From: Ruminococcus sp.
GTDB lineage: Bacteria > Bacillota > Clostridia > Oscillospirales > Acutalibacteraceae
Assembly: GCA_022768065.1 (NCBI GenBank)
Contig: JALELS010000019.1
Coordinates: forward strand, 1 to 64,000
Reading direction: 5' to 3'
DNA: 64,000 nucleotides
Made by a program: the position numbers and the translations under genes
Part shown: piece after piece, positions 40,532 to 49,232 of the stretch
How the letters are laid out: every line of letters begins with the position of its first letter
Numbering within the stretch: position 1 is the stretch's first letter
The notes under the pieces: model-generated
Told to the model about the DNA's origin: nothing
What the model saw: the letters and a program-made list of their open reading frames with translations, nothing else
Database searches by the model: none

Positions 40532-41329
40532 TCACCTGATATGTACTATTTCGCCCGAAGTTATGGTCTTTGTTTCGCCGTCCGACAAAATTACGAGACC
40601 GCCGTCGGGGGCAATGTCAAGAACCTTTGCGTCATATTCGCTGTCCGGCGTTATAACTTTAACGGTCTTGCCTAAAGATGCCGAGTACATTTTCAGTCTG
40701 TTTATTATTTCGGCTGTATTTTCGGCGTTGAGAGCGTCGCGGCGTATAACGTAGCGGTCGAGGTTGTTTACAATGTCAACCGCTATTTCGTTGTGGTCAA
40801 GCTCGCCCTCGTATTTATCGCCTATGCTTGCCGCCGTATACATTATTTCCTCGGGAAATTCCTGCTTTTCAATATTAAGGCCTATCCCGACCACGGCGTA
40901 TTTGGGTTTGCCGTTTTGGTTTACTATTTCGCAAAGTATGCCGCATATTTTTTTGCCGTCGAGCAAAATGTCGTTCGGCCATTTGATTTTGCAATCAAAA
41001 TCAAAGAAGTTAAAGAGCGTGTCGCGTACCGCAAGTCCCGCAAGACTCGACAGCAGGTCAAAATTGGGTTCTTTTCCGCTTATTTCGTAGACAACGGAAA
41101 TGTAAACGCCCTTTCCCTCAGGCGAGCAAAATGTTCTGCCGGAACGACCCTTGCCGGCGGTTTGGCAGTCCGATACGACGAATGCTCCGAGGCCTTTACC
41201 CTCGGCGCAAAGCTTTTTTGCAACATCGTTTGTCGATTCGGTCTCGGCAAAATAATGCAGTCTGCGTTTTGAGCGGTACTGCCTTAAATGGTATATAAGG
41301 CTTCTTTCGTTAAGCATAAGGTTATTCAT
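40532..41329 (-). CDS. Biotin-[acetyl-CoA-carboxylase] ligase, catalytic domain only
   Basis: The 265-residue protein is a BirA-type biotin ligase without a DNA-binding domain. TESTNDVAKKL, GKGRSGRTF (biotinyl-AMP loop) and KWPNDILLDGKKICGIL are clear, followed by the SH3-like C-terminal domain. It would attach biotin to carrier proteins but not repress genes. A second BirA with an HTH lies at 56218-57168. The ribosome-binding site is poor (CGGA, 10 bases before the ATG). Single gene, minus strand. Confidence 0.9.
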   Translation of the reverse strand: MNNLMLNERSLIYHLRQYRSKRRLHYFAETESTNDVAKKLCAEGKGLGAFVVSDCQTAGKGRSGRTFCSPEGKGVYISVVYEISGKEPNFDLLSSLAGLAVRDTLFNFFDFDCKIKWPNDILLDGKKICGILCEIVNQNGKPKYAVVGIGLNIEKQEFPEEIMYTAASIGDKYEGELDHNEIAVDIVNNLDRYVIRRDALNAENTAEIINRLKMYSASLGKTVKVITPDSEYDAKVLDIAPDGGLVILSDGETKTITSGEIVHIR

Positions 41330-41705
41330 TTATCATCAGTCCGTTTCGGTTTAAATATGGTATAATATTGCAGCTTGGTTCGTTGCAACACTGATATTTT
41401 ACATAATAGCATTTGCAAGGTCAAGTAAAATTGAAAAAAACGGACGGCTCAATGTAACTTAATCACTTCTTAATATCTTACGGCTCTATACATTATAAGT
41501 ACAAAATCATGCTTTGTGGGGCGTAAACTCCGCGTTCGGTGCGGTACCGTATTGTGTGAAGTAAAAAAATGTTAAAATTTTATGACTAATTTATATATTA
41601 TCCATTGACTTTTTTTGCGATTTATTGTAAATTATATTATGTTATGCAACAAATATGTATGAGTGAAGTTTAGCTTTTAAAACCACTCGGAAGGGGAAAC
41701 TCACT
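41330..41705. promoter_or_regulatory. Intergenic region with promoter for the anchored Ser/Gly-rich protein
   Basis: No gene is supported in these 376 bases. TTGACT (41605-41610), 17 bp and TAAATT (41628-41633) form a moderate plus-strand promoter, and AAGGGG lies just before ATG 41706. The rest is AT-rich, with no strong hairpin noted. Confidence 0.55.
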
Positions 41706-42707
41706 ATGTCTAAAAAAGAAAAAATACCTTCAACTCCCGAAATGAGAGCTCAAAAGCTTGCTCGCAGTGCCGAAAAGAGAAAGATTTTCGGTAAGACTTT
41801 TGAAAAAGCTTTCGGAATAATGCTTGCACTTTTGCTTGTTTACTCGGTATGCAGCATAGCTTTTAAGCCTGCTACCGCTTCAGTGGCAACAAATGCCGGC
41901 ACTCAGACTTCGTCTTCGGGCAGTTCGGGCAGTTCATCTTCAGGCAGCTCTTCTTCGGGCAGCGCTTCATCAAGCTCTTCGGGCAGCGCTTCTTCCGATA
42001 ATGCCGCTTCCGCTTCGTCGGACAACGGTTCATCGGCAGCTCAGAGTGATGCCGCAGCTCCCACGGAACTTTCCGCATCGAGCTCTGTAGAAGATGTTGT
42101 TAATTACTTCAACAAGGCTATCAACAATGTTAAGCCGAACGCTAAAGAGGTAACTCTTACAAAAGAGACAAACTCTCAGGCAGGCAACATTTCCGGCGAC
42201 CTTCCCAAGACTCTTACAAGTATGGCTGATTCTCTTGTATCTTCAAATATGGGTGATAAAGATCTTTCAAGCGTTTCTCCGGCAACTTCCGTTGAAGATA
42301 AAAACGCTATGTTCCCCGTAGAGAACGAGAGCTGGTCAAGCAAGCTCACAGCCGACGACATCGAGAGCAAAGAAGTAGTTGATAACGGCAGTTCTTATGT
42401 TATAACTCTTTACATCAAGGCAGACGAGCCGTCGACGGACACCGCTCACGGCAACGGCCACAACGGTAAGATTTTCTCGGTTATTATGCCGTCAATAGTT
42501 ACCGATAACGCAGGTCCTGCAGCAAGCGTCATCAAGGATGTTAAAACAGGTCACAGCGACGGTTATGTTAAGGTTACCGTTGATAAGGCATCGGGTAATG
42601 TTACCGAGGCTACATACTATTTCGTATGGACTCTTTCTCTTACCGCATTGTCAAAGAACGTTTCAATTCCGTTCGGTCTAGAAAAGGACTTCACAATTGC
42701 TTGGTAA
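41706..42707 (+). CDS. Membrane-anchored protein with Ser/Gly-rich linker, function unknown
   Basis: The 333-residue protein has a charged N-terminal tail, one membrane helix (about residues 33-53, IMLALLLVYSVCSIAF), then a low-complexity Ser/Gly/Ala/Asp linker (about residues 66-125), then an extracytoplasmic domain of about 200 residues. That domain ends in YYFVWTLSLTALSKNVSIPFGLEKDFTIAW. I do not recognise the domain. Codon use resembles the highly expressed genes of the window, and the gene has its own promoter and terminator. Such layouts suit a surface or envelope protein, but no function can be named. Confidence 0.75.
   Translation: MSKKEKIPSTPEMRAQKLARSAEKRKIFGKTFEKAFGIMLALLLVYSVCSIAFKPATASVATNAGTQTSSSGSSGSSSSGSSSSGSASSSSSGSASSDNAASASSDNGSSAAQSDAAAPTELSASSSVEDVVNYFNKAINNVKPNAKEVTLTKETNSQAGNISGDLPKTLTSMADSLVSSNMGDKDLSSVSPATSVEDKNAMFPVENESWSSKLTADDIESKEVVDNGSSYVITLYIKADEPSTDTAHGNGHNGKIFSVIMPSIVTDNAGPAASVIKDVKTGHSDGYVKVTVDKASGNVTEATYYFVWTLSLTALSKNVSIPFGLEKDFTIAW
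41913..41996 (+). repeat. Degenerate tandem repeat encoding the Ser/Gly linker
   Basis: Variants of TCTTCGGGCAGC recur about six times with small changes, coding for SSGS-type residues. Such repeats can vary in number between strains. Confidence 0.75.
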
Positions 42708-42729
42708 TTAAGCTAAACAAACAAATTTT

Positions 42730-42765
42730 AAGGCACCTCAAAACGAGGTGCCTTTTATTTTTGTC
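42730..42765 (+). terminator. Intrinsic terminator
   Basis: AAGGCACCTC and GAGGTGCCTT pair over 10 bp around AAAAC and are followed by a T-rich run. Confidence 0.9.
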
Positions 42766-42874
42766 GTTGTACCGATAGTAAAAACCGATTTTTTGCGGAT
42801 AAAGCTATCGGTATCTTTTCAGCAATGCAAAACGTAATCGGCAGCAGTAACAACAGTTGTAAAAAAAGAGTAAA

Positions 42875-42910
42875 AAATGAGGTGCGCCGAAACAGCGTAC
42901 CTCATTTTGT
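42875..42910. terminator. Terminator of the PFL/ACT operon, possibly bidirectional
   Basis: AAAATGAGGT-CG and CG-ACCTCATTTT arms pair around an ~11-base loop with A/T runs on both sides. A further pair, ACCGATAG/CTATCGGT, lies at about 42771-42816. Confidence 0.75.
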
Positions 42911-42927
42911 CTTTGTACTTTTAAGCC

Positions 42928-44283
42928 TCAGTTTTTAAGACTCTGAAGCGGTGCCGGTATTCTTCCGCCGCGATTAATGAATTTTGCGGGTGAAGAGGTG
43001 TTTACTTTCATTATGGGCGAGCTGCCGAAGAGACCGCCGAATTCAACCTCGTCGTCATCGCTTCTGCCGATTGCCGGGATAACCCTCACGGCTGTGGTTT
43101 TTGAATTAACCATACCGATAGCCGCCTCGTCCGCGATTATTGCGGATATTACCTCGGCAGGCGTATCGCCCGGTACGGCTATCATATCAAGACCTACGGA
43201 GCATACTGCGGTCATAGCCTCAAGCTTTTCTATTTTGAGCGTTCCGCTCCTTGCGGCGTCTATCATTCCTGCGTCCTCGGAAACGGGGATAAACGCGCCC
43301 GAAAGACCGCCGACGTGCGATGAAGCCATAACGCCGCCTTTTTTAACAGCATCATTCAAAAGAGCAAGGCAAGCTGTTGTGCCGCAGGCACCGCACTGCT
43401 CAAGACCCATTTCTTCAAGAATATGTGCAACCGAATCGCCGACCGCCGGCGTGGGAGCAAGTGACAAGTCCACTATACCGAACGGAACTCCGAGCTTTTC
43501 GGCGGCTCTTGATGCTACAAGCTGACCGACCCTTGTTATTTTGAATGCGGTTTTCTTAACAACGTCGGCAACATCGGTTATATTGCCGTCGGGGATTTTT
43601 GTAAGAGCCGAGCGAACAACTCCGGGGCCCGATACGCCTACGTTGATAACGCTGTCGGGTTCTCCTGCACCGTGAAAAGCACCTGCCATAAACGGGTTGT
43701 CATCGGGTGCGTTGCAAAATACAACGAGTTTTGACGGACCTACAAGACCTTTATCTTTGGTAAGAACAGCCGATTCGCGGACTATTTTTCCCATAAGAGC
43801 AACAGCGTCCATATTTATACCGGCTTTTGTGGAACCTATATTAACGCTTGAACAGAGTCTTTCGGTTACGGCAAGAGCCTCGGGTATGCTTCTTATGAGC
43901 TCTTCGTCGCCCTTTGCAAATCCCTTTTGCACAAGTGCCGAATATCCGCCCAAAAAGTTTACCCCGACTGCCTTTGCGGCTTTGTCAAGAGTCTTGGCGT
44001 ATTTTATGGGGTCGCCTCCGGCAGAGGCAAATATCATTGATATGGGGGTTACGGCTATGCGTTTGTTGATTATCGGAACGCCGTATTCCTTTTCAATCTC
44101 TTCACCTGTTTTGACGAGATTTTCCGCTTTGCGGCATATCTTGTCGTAAATTCTGTCGCACGCCCTGCCGGCGTCGGAATCCGCACAGTCAAGAAGAGAT
44201 ATTCCCATAGTGATGGTTCGTATGTCGAGATTTTCCTCTCGAATCATATTGATGGTTTCGAGTATATCCTGTGTGTTTATCAT
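42928..44283 (-). CDS. PFL family protein (UPF0210 / DUF711)
   Basis: The 451-residue protein matches the UPF0210 family: [14 protein letters not shown] near the N-terminus, [48 protein letters not shown] and a C-terminal GSSPIMKVN. Its structure is distantly related to glycyl-radical enzymes, yet no glycyl-radical motif or activase gene is evident here. The biochemical role is unknown. As in many Firmicutes it is paired with a small ACT-domain gene 32 bases upstream, suggesting control by an amino acid ligand. Confidence 0.85.
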   Translation of the reverse strand: MINTQDILETINMIREENLDIRTITMGISLLDCADSDAGRACDRIYDKICRKAENLVKTGEEIEKEYGVPIINKRIAVTPISMIFASAGGDPIKYAKTLDKAAKAVGVNFLGGYSALVQKGFAKGDEELIRSIPEALAVTERLCSSVNIGSTKAGINMDAVALMGKIVRESAVLTKDKGLVGPSKLVVFCNAPDDNPFMAGAFHGAGEPDSVINVGVSGPGVVRSALTKIPDGNITDVADVVKKTAFKITRVGQLVASRAAEKLGVPFGIVDLSLAPTPAVGDSVAHILEEMGLEQCGACGTTACLALLNDAVKKGGVMASSHVGGLSGAFIPVSEDAGMIDAARSGTLKIEKLEAMTAVCSVGLDMIAVPGDTPAEVISAIIADEAAIGMVNSKTTAVRVIPAIGRSDDDEVEFGGLFGSSPIMKVNTSSPAKFINRGGRIPAPLQSLKN

Positions 44284-44315
44284 AGAATTCTTCCCTTGCT
44301 TGGAATATTTATAAA

Positions 44316-44585
44316 TTATATGTGATGCATCGTATTAAAAATGTCCTCGTGAACAGCGTTCATTGAGAGCCCTGTTTTTTCGCCGAGAGCCGTTATTTCA
44401 TCAGCAAAAGAGGTAAAGGGTATATCGCATTTGTCAACGTCAACGAGCATTATCATACAAAACATATCCTGTAAAATAGACTGTGTAACCTCAATTATGT
44501 TGACGGAATGTTTCGCACAGAGCGTTGAAACCTCTGCGAGGATGCCGACGGTATCCTTACCGACAACGGTTATAATAGAACGCAT
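44316..44585 (-). CDS. ACT domain protein (UPF0237)
   Basis: This 89-residue protein is a single ACT domain: [31 protein letters not shown] is the typical ligand-binding half, and the rest fits GcvR-like regulators. It probably senses an amino acid and acts with the PFL protein encoded next. GGAGGT precedes ATG 44585; the in-frame TTG upstream overlaps that site. Confidence 0.88.
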   Translation of the reverse strand: MRSIITVVGKDTVGILAEVSTLCAKHSVNIIEVTQSILQDMFCMIMLVDVDKCDIPFTSFADEITALGEKTGLSMNAVHEDIFNTMHHI

Positions 44586-44650
44586 AAAATGTACCTCCAA
44601 AAAAATTCTTAGGCTATTTTATCACACTTTCGCCGCGTTTAACATATCAA

Positions 44651-44690
44651 ATGACAATTTTTTTCAAAAAAGAGTATATTCTTTTTTGAA
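44651..44690 (+). promoter_or_regulatory. Palindrome over a candidate -10, upstream of the PHP gene
   Basis: TTCAAAAAAGA (44663-44673) and TCTTTTTTGAA (44680-44690) form a perfect 11-bp inverted repeat with a 6-base centre. ATGACA (44651-44656) and TATATT (44675-44680), 18 bp apart, could be a promoter with the -10 at the dyad centre, an arrangement typical of a repressor site. It also lies upstream of the divergent ACT/PFL operon. Confidence 0.4.
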
Positions 44691-44735
44691 AATATGCTAT
44701 TATATCCTAAGAATATTACCATACGAGGCGATTTG

Positions 44736-45548
44736 ATGTATCAGAGAACAGTTGACCTGCACGTCCATACCGACAACTCTCCGGACGGCAACCATTCCGC
44801 AATGTTTATCTGCGAAAGAGCCGAGCTTTCGGGGCTTCGTGCTTTGGCGTTCTGCGACCATTGCGAGATAGACAGCTTTTATCAGGACAAGTATGATAAA
44901 CGTATACGTTCGGCGTATTACGAAGTGGCAATGGCACAGTCGGCATTCCGCGGAAAGGTACTTGTGCTTGAGGGGATAGAGCTTGGGCAGGCACACTACA
45001 ACCCCGAGCTTGCCGAAAAAGTCTTGTCCCTGCGGGAGTATGACCAGGTTATAGGTTCTGTGCACAATCTTCGCAATACTCAGGATTTTTATTATATGGA
45101 CAGTTTTACCGAGGAGAGCGCAAACGATTATTTTGACCGCTATCTCGATGAAATTCTCGGGCTTTTGGAGTGGGGCAATTTCGATATACTCGCCCACCTT
45201 ACGTATCCGCTCAGATATTTTTACGCAAAATCGGGTATCAGCATTGATATGTCAAAGTACAGCAAAAAGGTTGATGAAATATTAAAGCTGACCGCCGAAA
45301 AGGATAAGGCGCTCGAAGTGAATTCGGCGGGACTTCGCCAGCCCATTAAAAAGCTCGCCCCAGAAGCGGATGTTGTAAAGCGTTTTAAAGAACTCGGCGG
45401 AAAATATGTAACCTTCGGTTCGGACGCGCATTTTGCAGAAGACCTTGCGGCAGGACTTACCGAGGCATATGACGCTATGAAAGCCGCCGGATTTAAAGAA
45501 ATGACGCTGTTCCAGCAGCGTACGCCTCTTTTGATGCCCATTGAATAA
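44736..45548 (+). CDS. PHP-domain phosphatase, histidinol-phosphatase (HisK)-like
   Basis: The 270-residue protein has the PHP metal-binding motifs VDLHVHTDNSPDG at the N-terminus, FCDHCE, GSVHN, ILAHLTYP and FGSDAHFAED near the C-terminus. That set fits the histidinol-phosphatase branch, but no other his gene is nearby, so the substrate is uncertain. ATG 44736 has GAGGCG upstream; an in-frame start at 44694 lies closer to the promoter and lacks one. Probably cotranscribed with ispE, 33 bases away. Confidence 0.82.
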   Translation: MYQRTVDLHVHTDNSPDGNHSAMFICERAELSGLRALAFCDHCEIDSFYQDKYDKRIRSAYYEVAMAQSAFRGKVLVLEGIELGQAHYNPELAEKVLSLREYDQVIGSVHNLRNTQDFYYMDSFTEESANDYFDRYLDEILGLLEWGNFDILAHLTYPLRYFYAKSGISIDMSKYSKKVDEILKLTAEKDKALEVNSAGLRQPIKKLAPEADVVKRFKELGGKYVTFGSDAHFAEDLAAGLTEAYDAMKAAGFKEMTLFQQRTPLLMPIE

Positions 45549-45581
45549 TATTAAATATTTAAATCGAAACGGAATTTATTT

Positions 45582-46451
45582 ATGATTGTAAAAGCAGCCG
45601 CAAAAATAAACCTTATGCTTGACGTTGTCGGAAAGCTTCCGAACGGCTACCACAGCTTATTTATGATAATGCAGTCGGTAAGCTGTTATGATACCGTGCG
45701 TGTTGACAGAACAGGCAAAAACGGCATTAAGATAATTTCCACCGATGAACGTGTGCCGAAGGACGAAAAAAACATCGCATATAAAGCTGCCGAGGCATTT
45801 TTTGAGTATTCGGGCATTGCGGACCGCGGCATAGAGATTGAAATCGACAAAAAAATCCCTATGGCGGCAGGTTTAGCCGGAGGAAGCGCAGACGGTGCAG
45901 GTGTGCTGTATATATTAAACAAGCTGTATAAAACCGGCTTTGATGATTTTACGCTTTGCTTAATAGGTGAAAAAGTCGGAGCGGACGTACCGTTTTCTCT
46001 GACGGGCGGAACAAGCCTTTGCGTAGATACGGGCGGTGTTATAGCTCCGCTTCCGGCACTTTCCGATTGCTTTATCGTTTTGTGTAAACCCGATATGGGC
46101 GTTTCAACGGTCGGCGCGTATAAGCAGATAGACGAGGCACAGCGTATTCGTCATGCAGACCGTACCGCTATGCTGTATGCGATGAAAAGCAGTGATACCG
46201 CGCTTATGTACGAAAAGATGAACAATGTTTTCGAGCAGGTAATTGAGGTTCCGAAACGTCCGTATATCAAACAGACCATGAAGCGCTGCGGAGCAAAAGC
46301 GGCGCTTATGAGCGGAAGCGGACCTACGGTATTCGGCATATTTGCGTCGGAAGACGAGGCAAAGCTTTGCTTTAATAAGCTTAAAATGAACTTTAACGAA
46401 ACCTATCTCACGGTACCTGTAAAAAAGGGGATAGAGGAAGTTATAAAATGA
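45582..46451 (+). CDS. ispE: 4-diphosphocytidyl-2-C-methyl-D-erythritol kinase
   Basis: The 289-residue GHMP kinase phosphorylates CDP-methylerythritol in the non-mevalonate isoprenoid pathway. AAAKINLMLDVVGKLPNGYH, the ATP loop PMAAGLAGGSADGAG, and MSGSGPTVFGIF are all characteristic, and the length is typical. Its stop overlaps the ATG of a 36-codon gene (ATGA). Confidence 0.95.
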   Translation: MIVKAAAKINLMLDVVGKLPNGYHSLFMIMQSVSCYDTVRVDRTGKNGIKIISTDERVPKDEKNIAYKAAEAFFEYSGIADRGIEIEIDKKIPMAAGLAGGSADGAGVLYILNKLYKTGFDDFTLCLIGEKVGADVPFSLTGGTSLCVDTGGVIAPLPALSDCFIVLCKPDMGVSTVGAYKQIDEAQRIRHADRTAMLYAMKSSDTALMYEKMNNVFEQVIEVPKRPYIKQTMKRCGAKAALMSGSGPTVFGIFASEDEAKLCFNKLKMNFNETYLTVPVKKGIEEVIK

Positions 46452-46558
46452 AAAACAAATACTCTGCGGCTCTGACCGCGGCGGCGTTTCTGATAGCGGC
46501 GGCTTTGATATTGTCGCTTGTGCTGAAAGACAACAGTGTAATATTTTACGGTGGCTGA
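46448..46558 (+). CDS. Small single-helix membrane protein (36 aa)
   Basis: A short gene begins with an ATG overlapping the ispE stop (AAATGA) and encodes MKNKYSAALTAAAF followed by a hydrophobic stretch to LILSLVL and a short tail DNSVIFYGG. It has one predicted membrane helix (about residues 8-26). Translation would be coupled to ispE, and the next gene starts 5 bases later. The tight fit between two good genes supports it being real; function unknown. Confidence 0.6.
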   Translation: MKNKYSAALTAAAFLIAAALILSLVLKDNSVIFYGG

Positions 46559-46562
46559 TAAA

Positions 46563-47006
46563 ATGAAGATTTCTACCAAAGGCAGATATGCACTTCGTAT
46601 GATGACGGATATAGCCCTTCATTCAGGCGGCGAATGTGTGTCGCTTAAAGATGTTTCGGCAAGGCAAAAAATATCCGTCAAATATTTGGAGCAGATAGTT
46701 ATGCAGCTTACAAAGGCGGGGCTTTTAAAAAGCGTCCGCGGCCCTCAGGGCGGATATAAGCTGACAAGACGAGCGGAAGATTATACGGTAGGGGAGATAC
46801 TCGGTGTTACCGAAGGCAGTCTCGCGCCCGTACCGTGTATAGAAATGGGAAGCTCCGCTTGTGAACTGTACGATACCTGCCCGACTTCGGGATTTTGGAA
46901 AAGGGTGTACGACGCCGTTATGAATGTAGTGGACAATACCACTCTTTATGACCTCGCCGAAGAATATAAACAAAAAACAGAAAACGGCAATGATTACTGC
47001 ATATAA
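46563..47006 (+). CDS. Rrf2/IscR-family transcriptional regulator
   Basis: The 147-residue protein starts KISTKGRYALRMM, the Rrf2 winged-helix signature, with recognition helix SVKYLEQIVMQL. Three cysteines (C92, C100, C106) sit where IscR binds its Fe-S cluster, but the first gap is C-x7-C rather than IscR's C-x5-C. No isc or suf genes follow in the window. A GTG at 46551 is in frame; ATG 46563 gives the standard N-terminus with GGTGG eight bases upstream. The terminator overlaps its last codons. Confidence 0.88.
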   Translation: MKISTKGRYALRMMTDIALHSGGECVSLKDVSARQKISVKYLEQIVMQLTKAGLLKSVRGPQGGYKLTRRAEDYTVGEILGVTEGSLAPVPCIEMGSSACELYDTCPTSGFWKRVYDAVMNVVDNTTLYDLAEEYKQKTENGNDYCI

Positions 47007-47017
47007 TCATTGCCGTT
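46983..47017. terminator. Bidirectional terminator overlapping the rrf2 stop
   Basis: AACGGCAATGATT (46983-46995) and AATCATTGCCGTT (47005-47017) pair over 13 bp. The left arm is inside the rrf2 coding sequence. It can also end the converging trpS transcript. Confidence 0.85.
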
Positions 47018-47043
47018 AATTTTATATATTGCCTGCTGTGACG

Positions 47044-48051
47044 TTATATCTGTAAGAAGCCTACCTTTTTCATCGCTTTTCTGAGAGTGCGCTCCGCAGT
47101 GTAAGAAGCCTTTTCCGCTCCCTCTTTCATACATTCCGTAAGATACGCCTTGTCGCTTATAAGGCGGTTGTATTCTTCTCTGAGCGGACGAAGCTCGTCG
47201 CACACGGCTTCACCGACTGCGGTTTTAAAGTCGCCGTAACCCTTGCCGTCAAATTCCTTTTCGATTTCTTCGTCTGTTTTGCCGGTACAGCACGAGTAAA
47301 TACCCATAAGGTTGTTTACGCCGTCTTTTCCGTCTTTTCTGTAAACTCGCGCCTCGCTGTCGGTGACGGCGCTTTTTATTTTTTTCATAATGGTGTTGTC
47401 GTCGTCAAGAACGGAAATATACGCCTTGGGATTTGTGTCGGATTTGCTCATCTTTTTGGTGGGCTCCTGAAGCGACATTATTTTGGCGCCGCTTTTTCCT
47501 ATAAACGGTTCGGGAAGCTTAAACGTGTTTCCGTAAAGGCCGTTAAATCTGTCGGCAATGTTTCTTGTTATCTCAAGATGCTGTTTTTGGTCAATGCCTA
47601 TCGGAACGAAGTCGGTTTGATATAAAAGAATATCCGACGCCATAAGCACGGGATATGCAAAAAGTCCCACATTTACATTGTCGGGGTGCTTTTCACTCTT
47701 GTCCTTAAACTGCGTCATTCTTGAAGCTTCGCCGAATTGGGTGTAGCAATCAAGTATCCAAGCGAGCTGTGCATGAGCGGGGACATGGCTCTGAACAAAT
47801 ACCGTGTTTTTGTGGGGGTCAAGACCGAGAGCCAACAAAAGAGCATACATTTCGGTGGTTCTTCTGCGAAGATCCGCAGGATTCGGTCTTACCGTTATCG
47901 AGTGCAGGTCGGCAACGCCGAAAAAGCAGTCGTAGCCGTCGGACATATTTTTCCAGTTCTTCAAAGCACCGAGATAGTTGCCGAGAGTCGGTGTGCCCGT
48001 CGGCTGTATTAAGCTGAGTACGGTTTGTTTCTTTTCCTGATTGTTTTCCAT
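47044..48051 (-). CDS. trpS: Tryptophanyl-tRNA synthetase
   Basis: This 335-residue class I synthetase charges tRNA-Trp. The HIGH-equivalent TGTPTLGNYLGAL and the KMSKS loop (KKMSKSDTN) are present, with the usual bacterial TrpRS length. GGAG lies nine bases before ATG 48051. The leader is only about 65 bases, too short for a T-box, but holds a perfect small hairpin. Confidence 0.96.
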   Translation of the reverse strand: MENNQEKKQTVLSLIQPTGTPTLGNYLGALKNWKNMSDGYDCFFGVADLHSITVRPNPADLRRRTTEMYALLLALGLDPHKNTVFVQSHVPAHAQLAWILDCYTQFGEASRMTQFKDKSEKHPDNVNVGLFAYPVLMASDILLYQTDFVPIGIDQKQHLEITRNIADRFNGLYGNTFKLPEPFIGKSGAKIMSLQEPTKKMSKSDTNPKAYISVLDDDNTIMKKIKSAVTDSEARVYRKDGKDGVNNLMGIYSCCTGKTDEEIEKEFDGKGYGDFKTAVGEAVCDELRPLREEYNRLISDKAYLTECMKEGAEKASYTAERTLRKAMKKVGFLQI

Positions 48052-48084
48052 TTTTATTACTCCGTTACTGTTTTATACAATTAT

Positions 48085-48149
48085 ACCGTAAAACGAATGC
48101 TTTACGGTGAGACTGTTTATAGTTTAAATTGAAATTCGTCTTTTGTCAA
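48085..48149 (-). promoter_or_regulatory. trpS promoter and leader hairpin
   Basis: On the minus strand TTGACA (48149-48144), 17 bp, TAAACT (48126-48121). Downstream, ACCGTAAA and TTTACGGT (48085-48092, 48101-48108) form a perfect 8-bp hairpin in the leader. Confidence 0.7.
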
Positions 48150-48231
48150 TGCAAATACCGAGTCTTATGCGATATTTCCGCCGATAAAGTGCTTTTTCGG
48201 CGTGCCTTTTGCATTATTGATACCTCGTATA

Positions 48232-48264
48232 TAAAAACTGCCGCCGAAGCTTCGTTTCGACGGC
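48232..48264 (-). terminator. Terminator of the carD operon
   Basis: GCCGTCGAA and TTCGGCGGC (minus strand, 48264-48240) form a GC-rich stem followed by AGTTTTTA. Confidence 0.7.
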
Positions 48265-48270
48265 GTATTT

Positions 48271-48801
48271 TTATTGTAATTTGCTTATTTCGTCCATTAT
48301 GTAGTCGAGAACCTTTCCGGGTTCAATGCCGAGCACAACGGCAAATTCTTCATATATCAGAGCTTCCGCTTCCTTTAAAAATGCCTCGTCGGATTGGTGA
48401 AGCCGCTTTCCTTTTTCTTCGCGTTCGGTTTTGTGCAGACGAATTGCTTTTATTACCTTGATTATTCTGTGTCTGTCTCCCGATGACAGAGCATCTTTAA
48501 ACGCGTCTTTTCTCTCGGCGTCGTTTTCAATCCATTCCGATGTGTCCTCGGCGGCATTTTTAATAAGCTCGTCTATTTCGGATTTTTCTATAACGCAGTG
48601 CATTTTTCCCGTAAGCTCTTTATTGTCCGACGGAACAAAAATCTTTGAATTTTTTCTGTAAACCGGATTTAAGATAAAGTACACGGTGTTTTTGCCGCCG
48701 ACGCGCATTTTTTCGGATCCCGTTATGCGGCATATACCCTGAGTTCCGTAGATTACAACGTCGCCCTCTTTAAATGTCATATTTTCTTTTACTTCTTCCA
48801 C
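48271..48801 (-). CDS. CarD family transcriptional regulator
   Basis: The 176-residue protein has the CarD/CdnL N-terminal domain that contacts RNA polymerase beta (TFKEGDVVIYGTQGICRI, then YFILNPVY and IFVPSDN) and a helical C-terminal DNA-binding domain (LSSGDRHRIIKVIKAIRLHK). Such proteins stabilise promoter open complexes. Translation starts at GTG 48801, nine bases after GGAGG; this start lies inside the upstream small gene (13-base overlap), so expression is coupled. Confidence 0.88.
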   Translation of the reverse strand: MEEVKENMTFKEGDVVIYGTQGICRITGSEKMRVGGKNTVYFILNPVYRKNSKIFVPSDNKELTGKMHCVIEKSEIDELIKNAAEDTSEWIENDAERKDAFKDALSSGDRHRIIKVIKAIRLHKTEREEKGKRLHQSDEAFLKEAEALIYEEFAVVLGIEPGKVLDYIMDEISKLQ

Positions 48802-49049
48802 GGCTTTTTTCCTCCGTAATACTTTTTCGCAATTTCGCTTTGCTTTGCCGCGTCTATGGTGTTAAGGCGTTTTGACCAAGCGTTTTCCGAAGCAAGCTTT
48901 TCCTCCGGCGTTTCGTAAAAAGAGCATTTCTCGCCGAGACATTTCTTTACGCTTAAAACAGAGCACCCGTTTCTCCCCGTGAAATGTATGCAGCAAAATG
49001 TGTCGTTGTCATTTCCGGTTGCGTCTGAAATTTTTTTCTCGTCTGACAT
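48789..49049 (-). CDS. Small cysteine-rich protein of unknown function
   Basis: The 86-residue protein has a cluster of cysteines (FCCIHFTGRNGCSV, then KKCLGEKCSFYETPEEKL) that could bind a metal, probably zinc, and a basic C-terminus (KKYYGGKKPWKK). The CxxxxCSFYxT ending resembles small hypothetical proteins common in Clostridia. It overlaps the start of carD by 13 bases. Function unknown. Confidence 0.75.
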   Translation of the reverse strand: MSDEKKISDATGNDNDTFCCIHFTGRNGCSVLSVKKCLGEKCSFYETPEEKLASENAWSKRLNTIDAAKQSEIAKKYYGGKKPWKK

Positions 49050-49232
49050 AATATCACTTCTTTTATACTTTATATCATATTATAACATCTTTTTCGACTT
49101 TTTGTTATTGACATAATAGATAAATTTATATCATTTGTCGCTTTATATAAAATAGCCAAATTGCCGTAAAATTCGGTCTGTATAAAGGCATAGGGCAATA
49201 TATATGTATTACCCAATAAATACGGAGCGGAT

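Noticed and set aside
41913..41996. Short repeats as a CRISPR or minisatellite
   Set aside because: They are in frame, degenerate and encode a Ser/Gly linker.
48052..48149. T-box riboswitch before trpS
   Set aside because: The leader from the candidate promoter is only about 65 bases and shows no T-box sequence or specifier loop.
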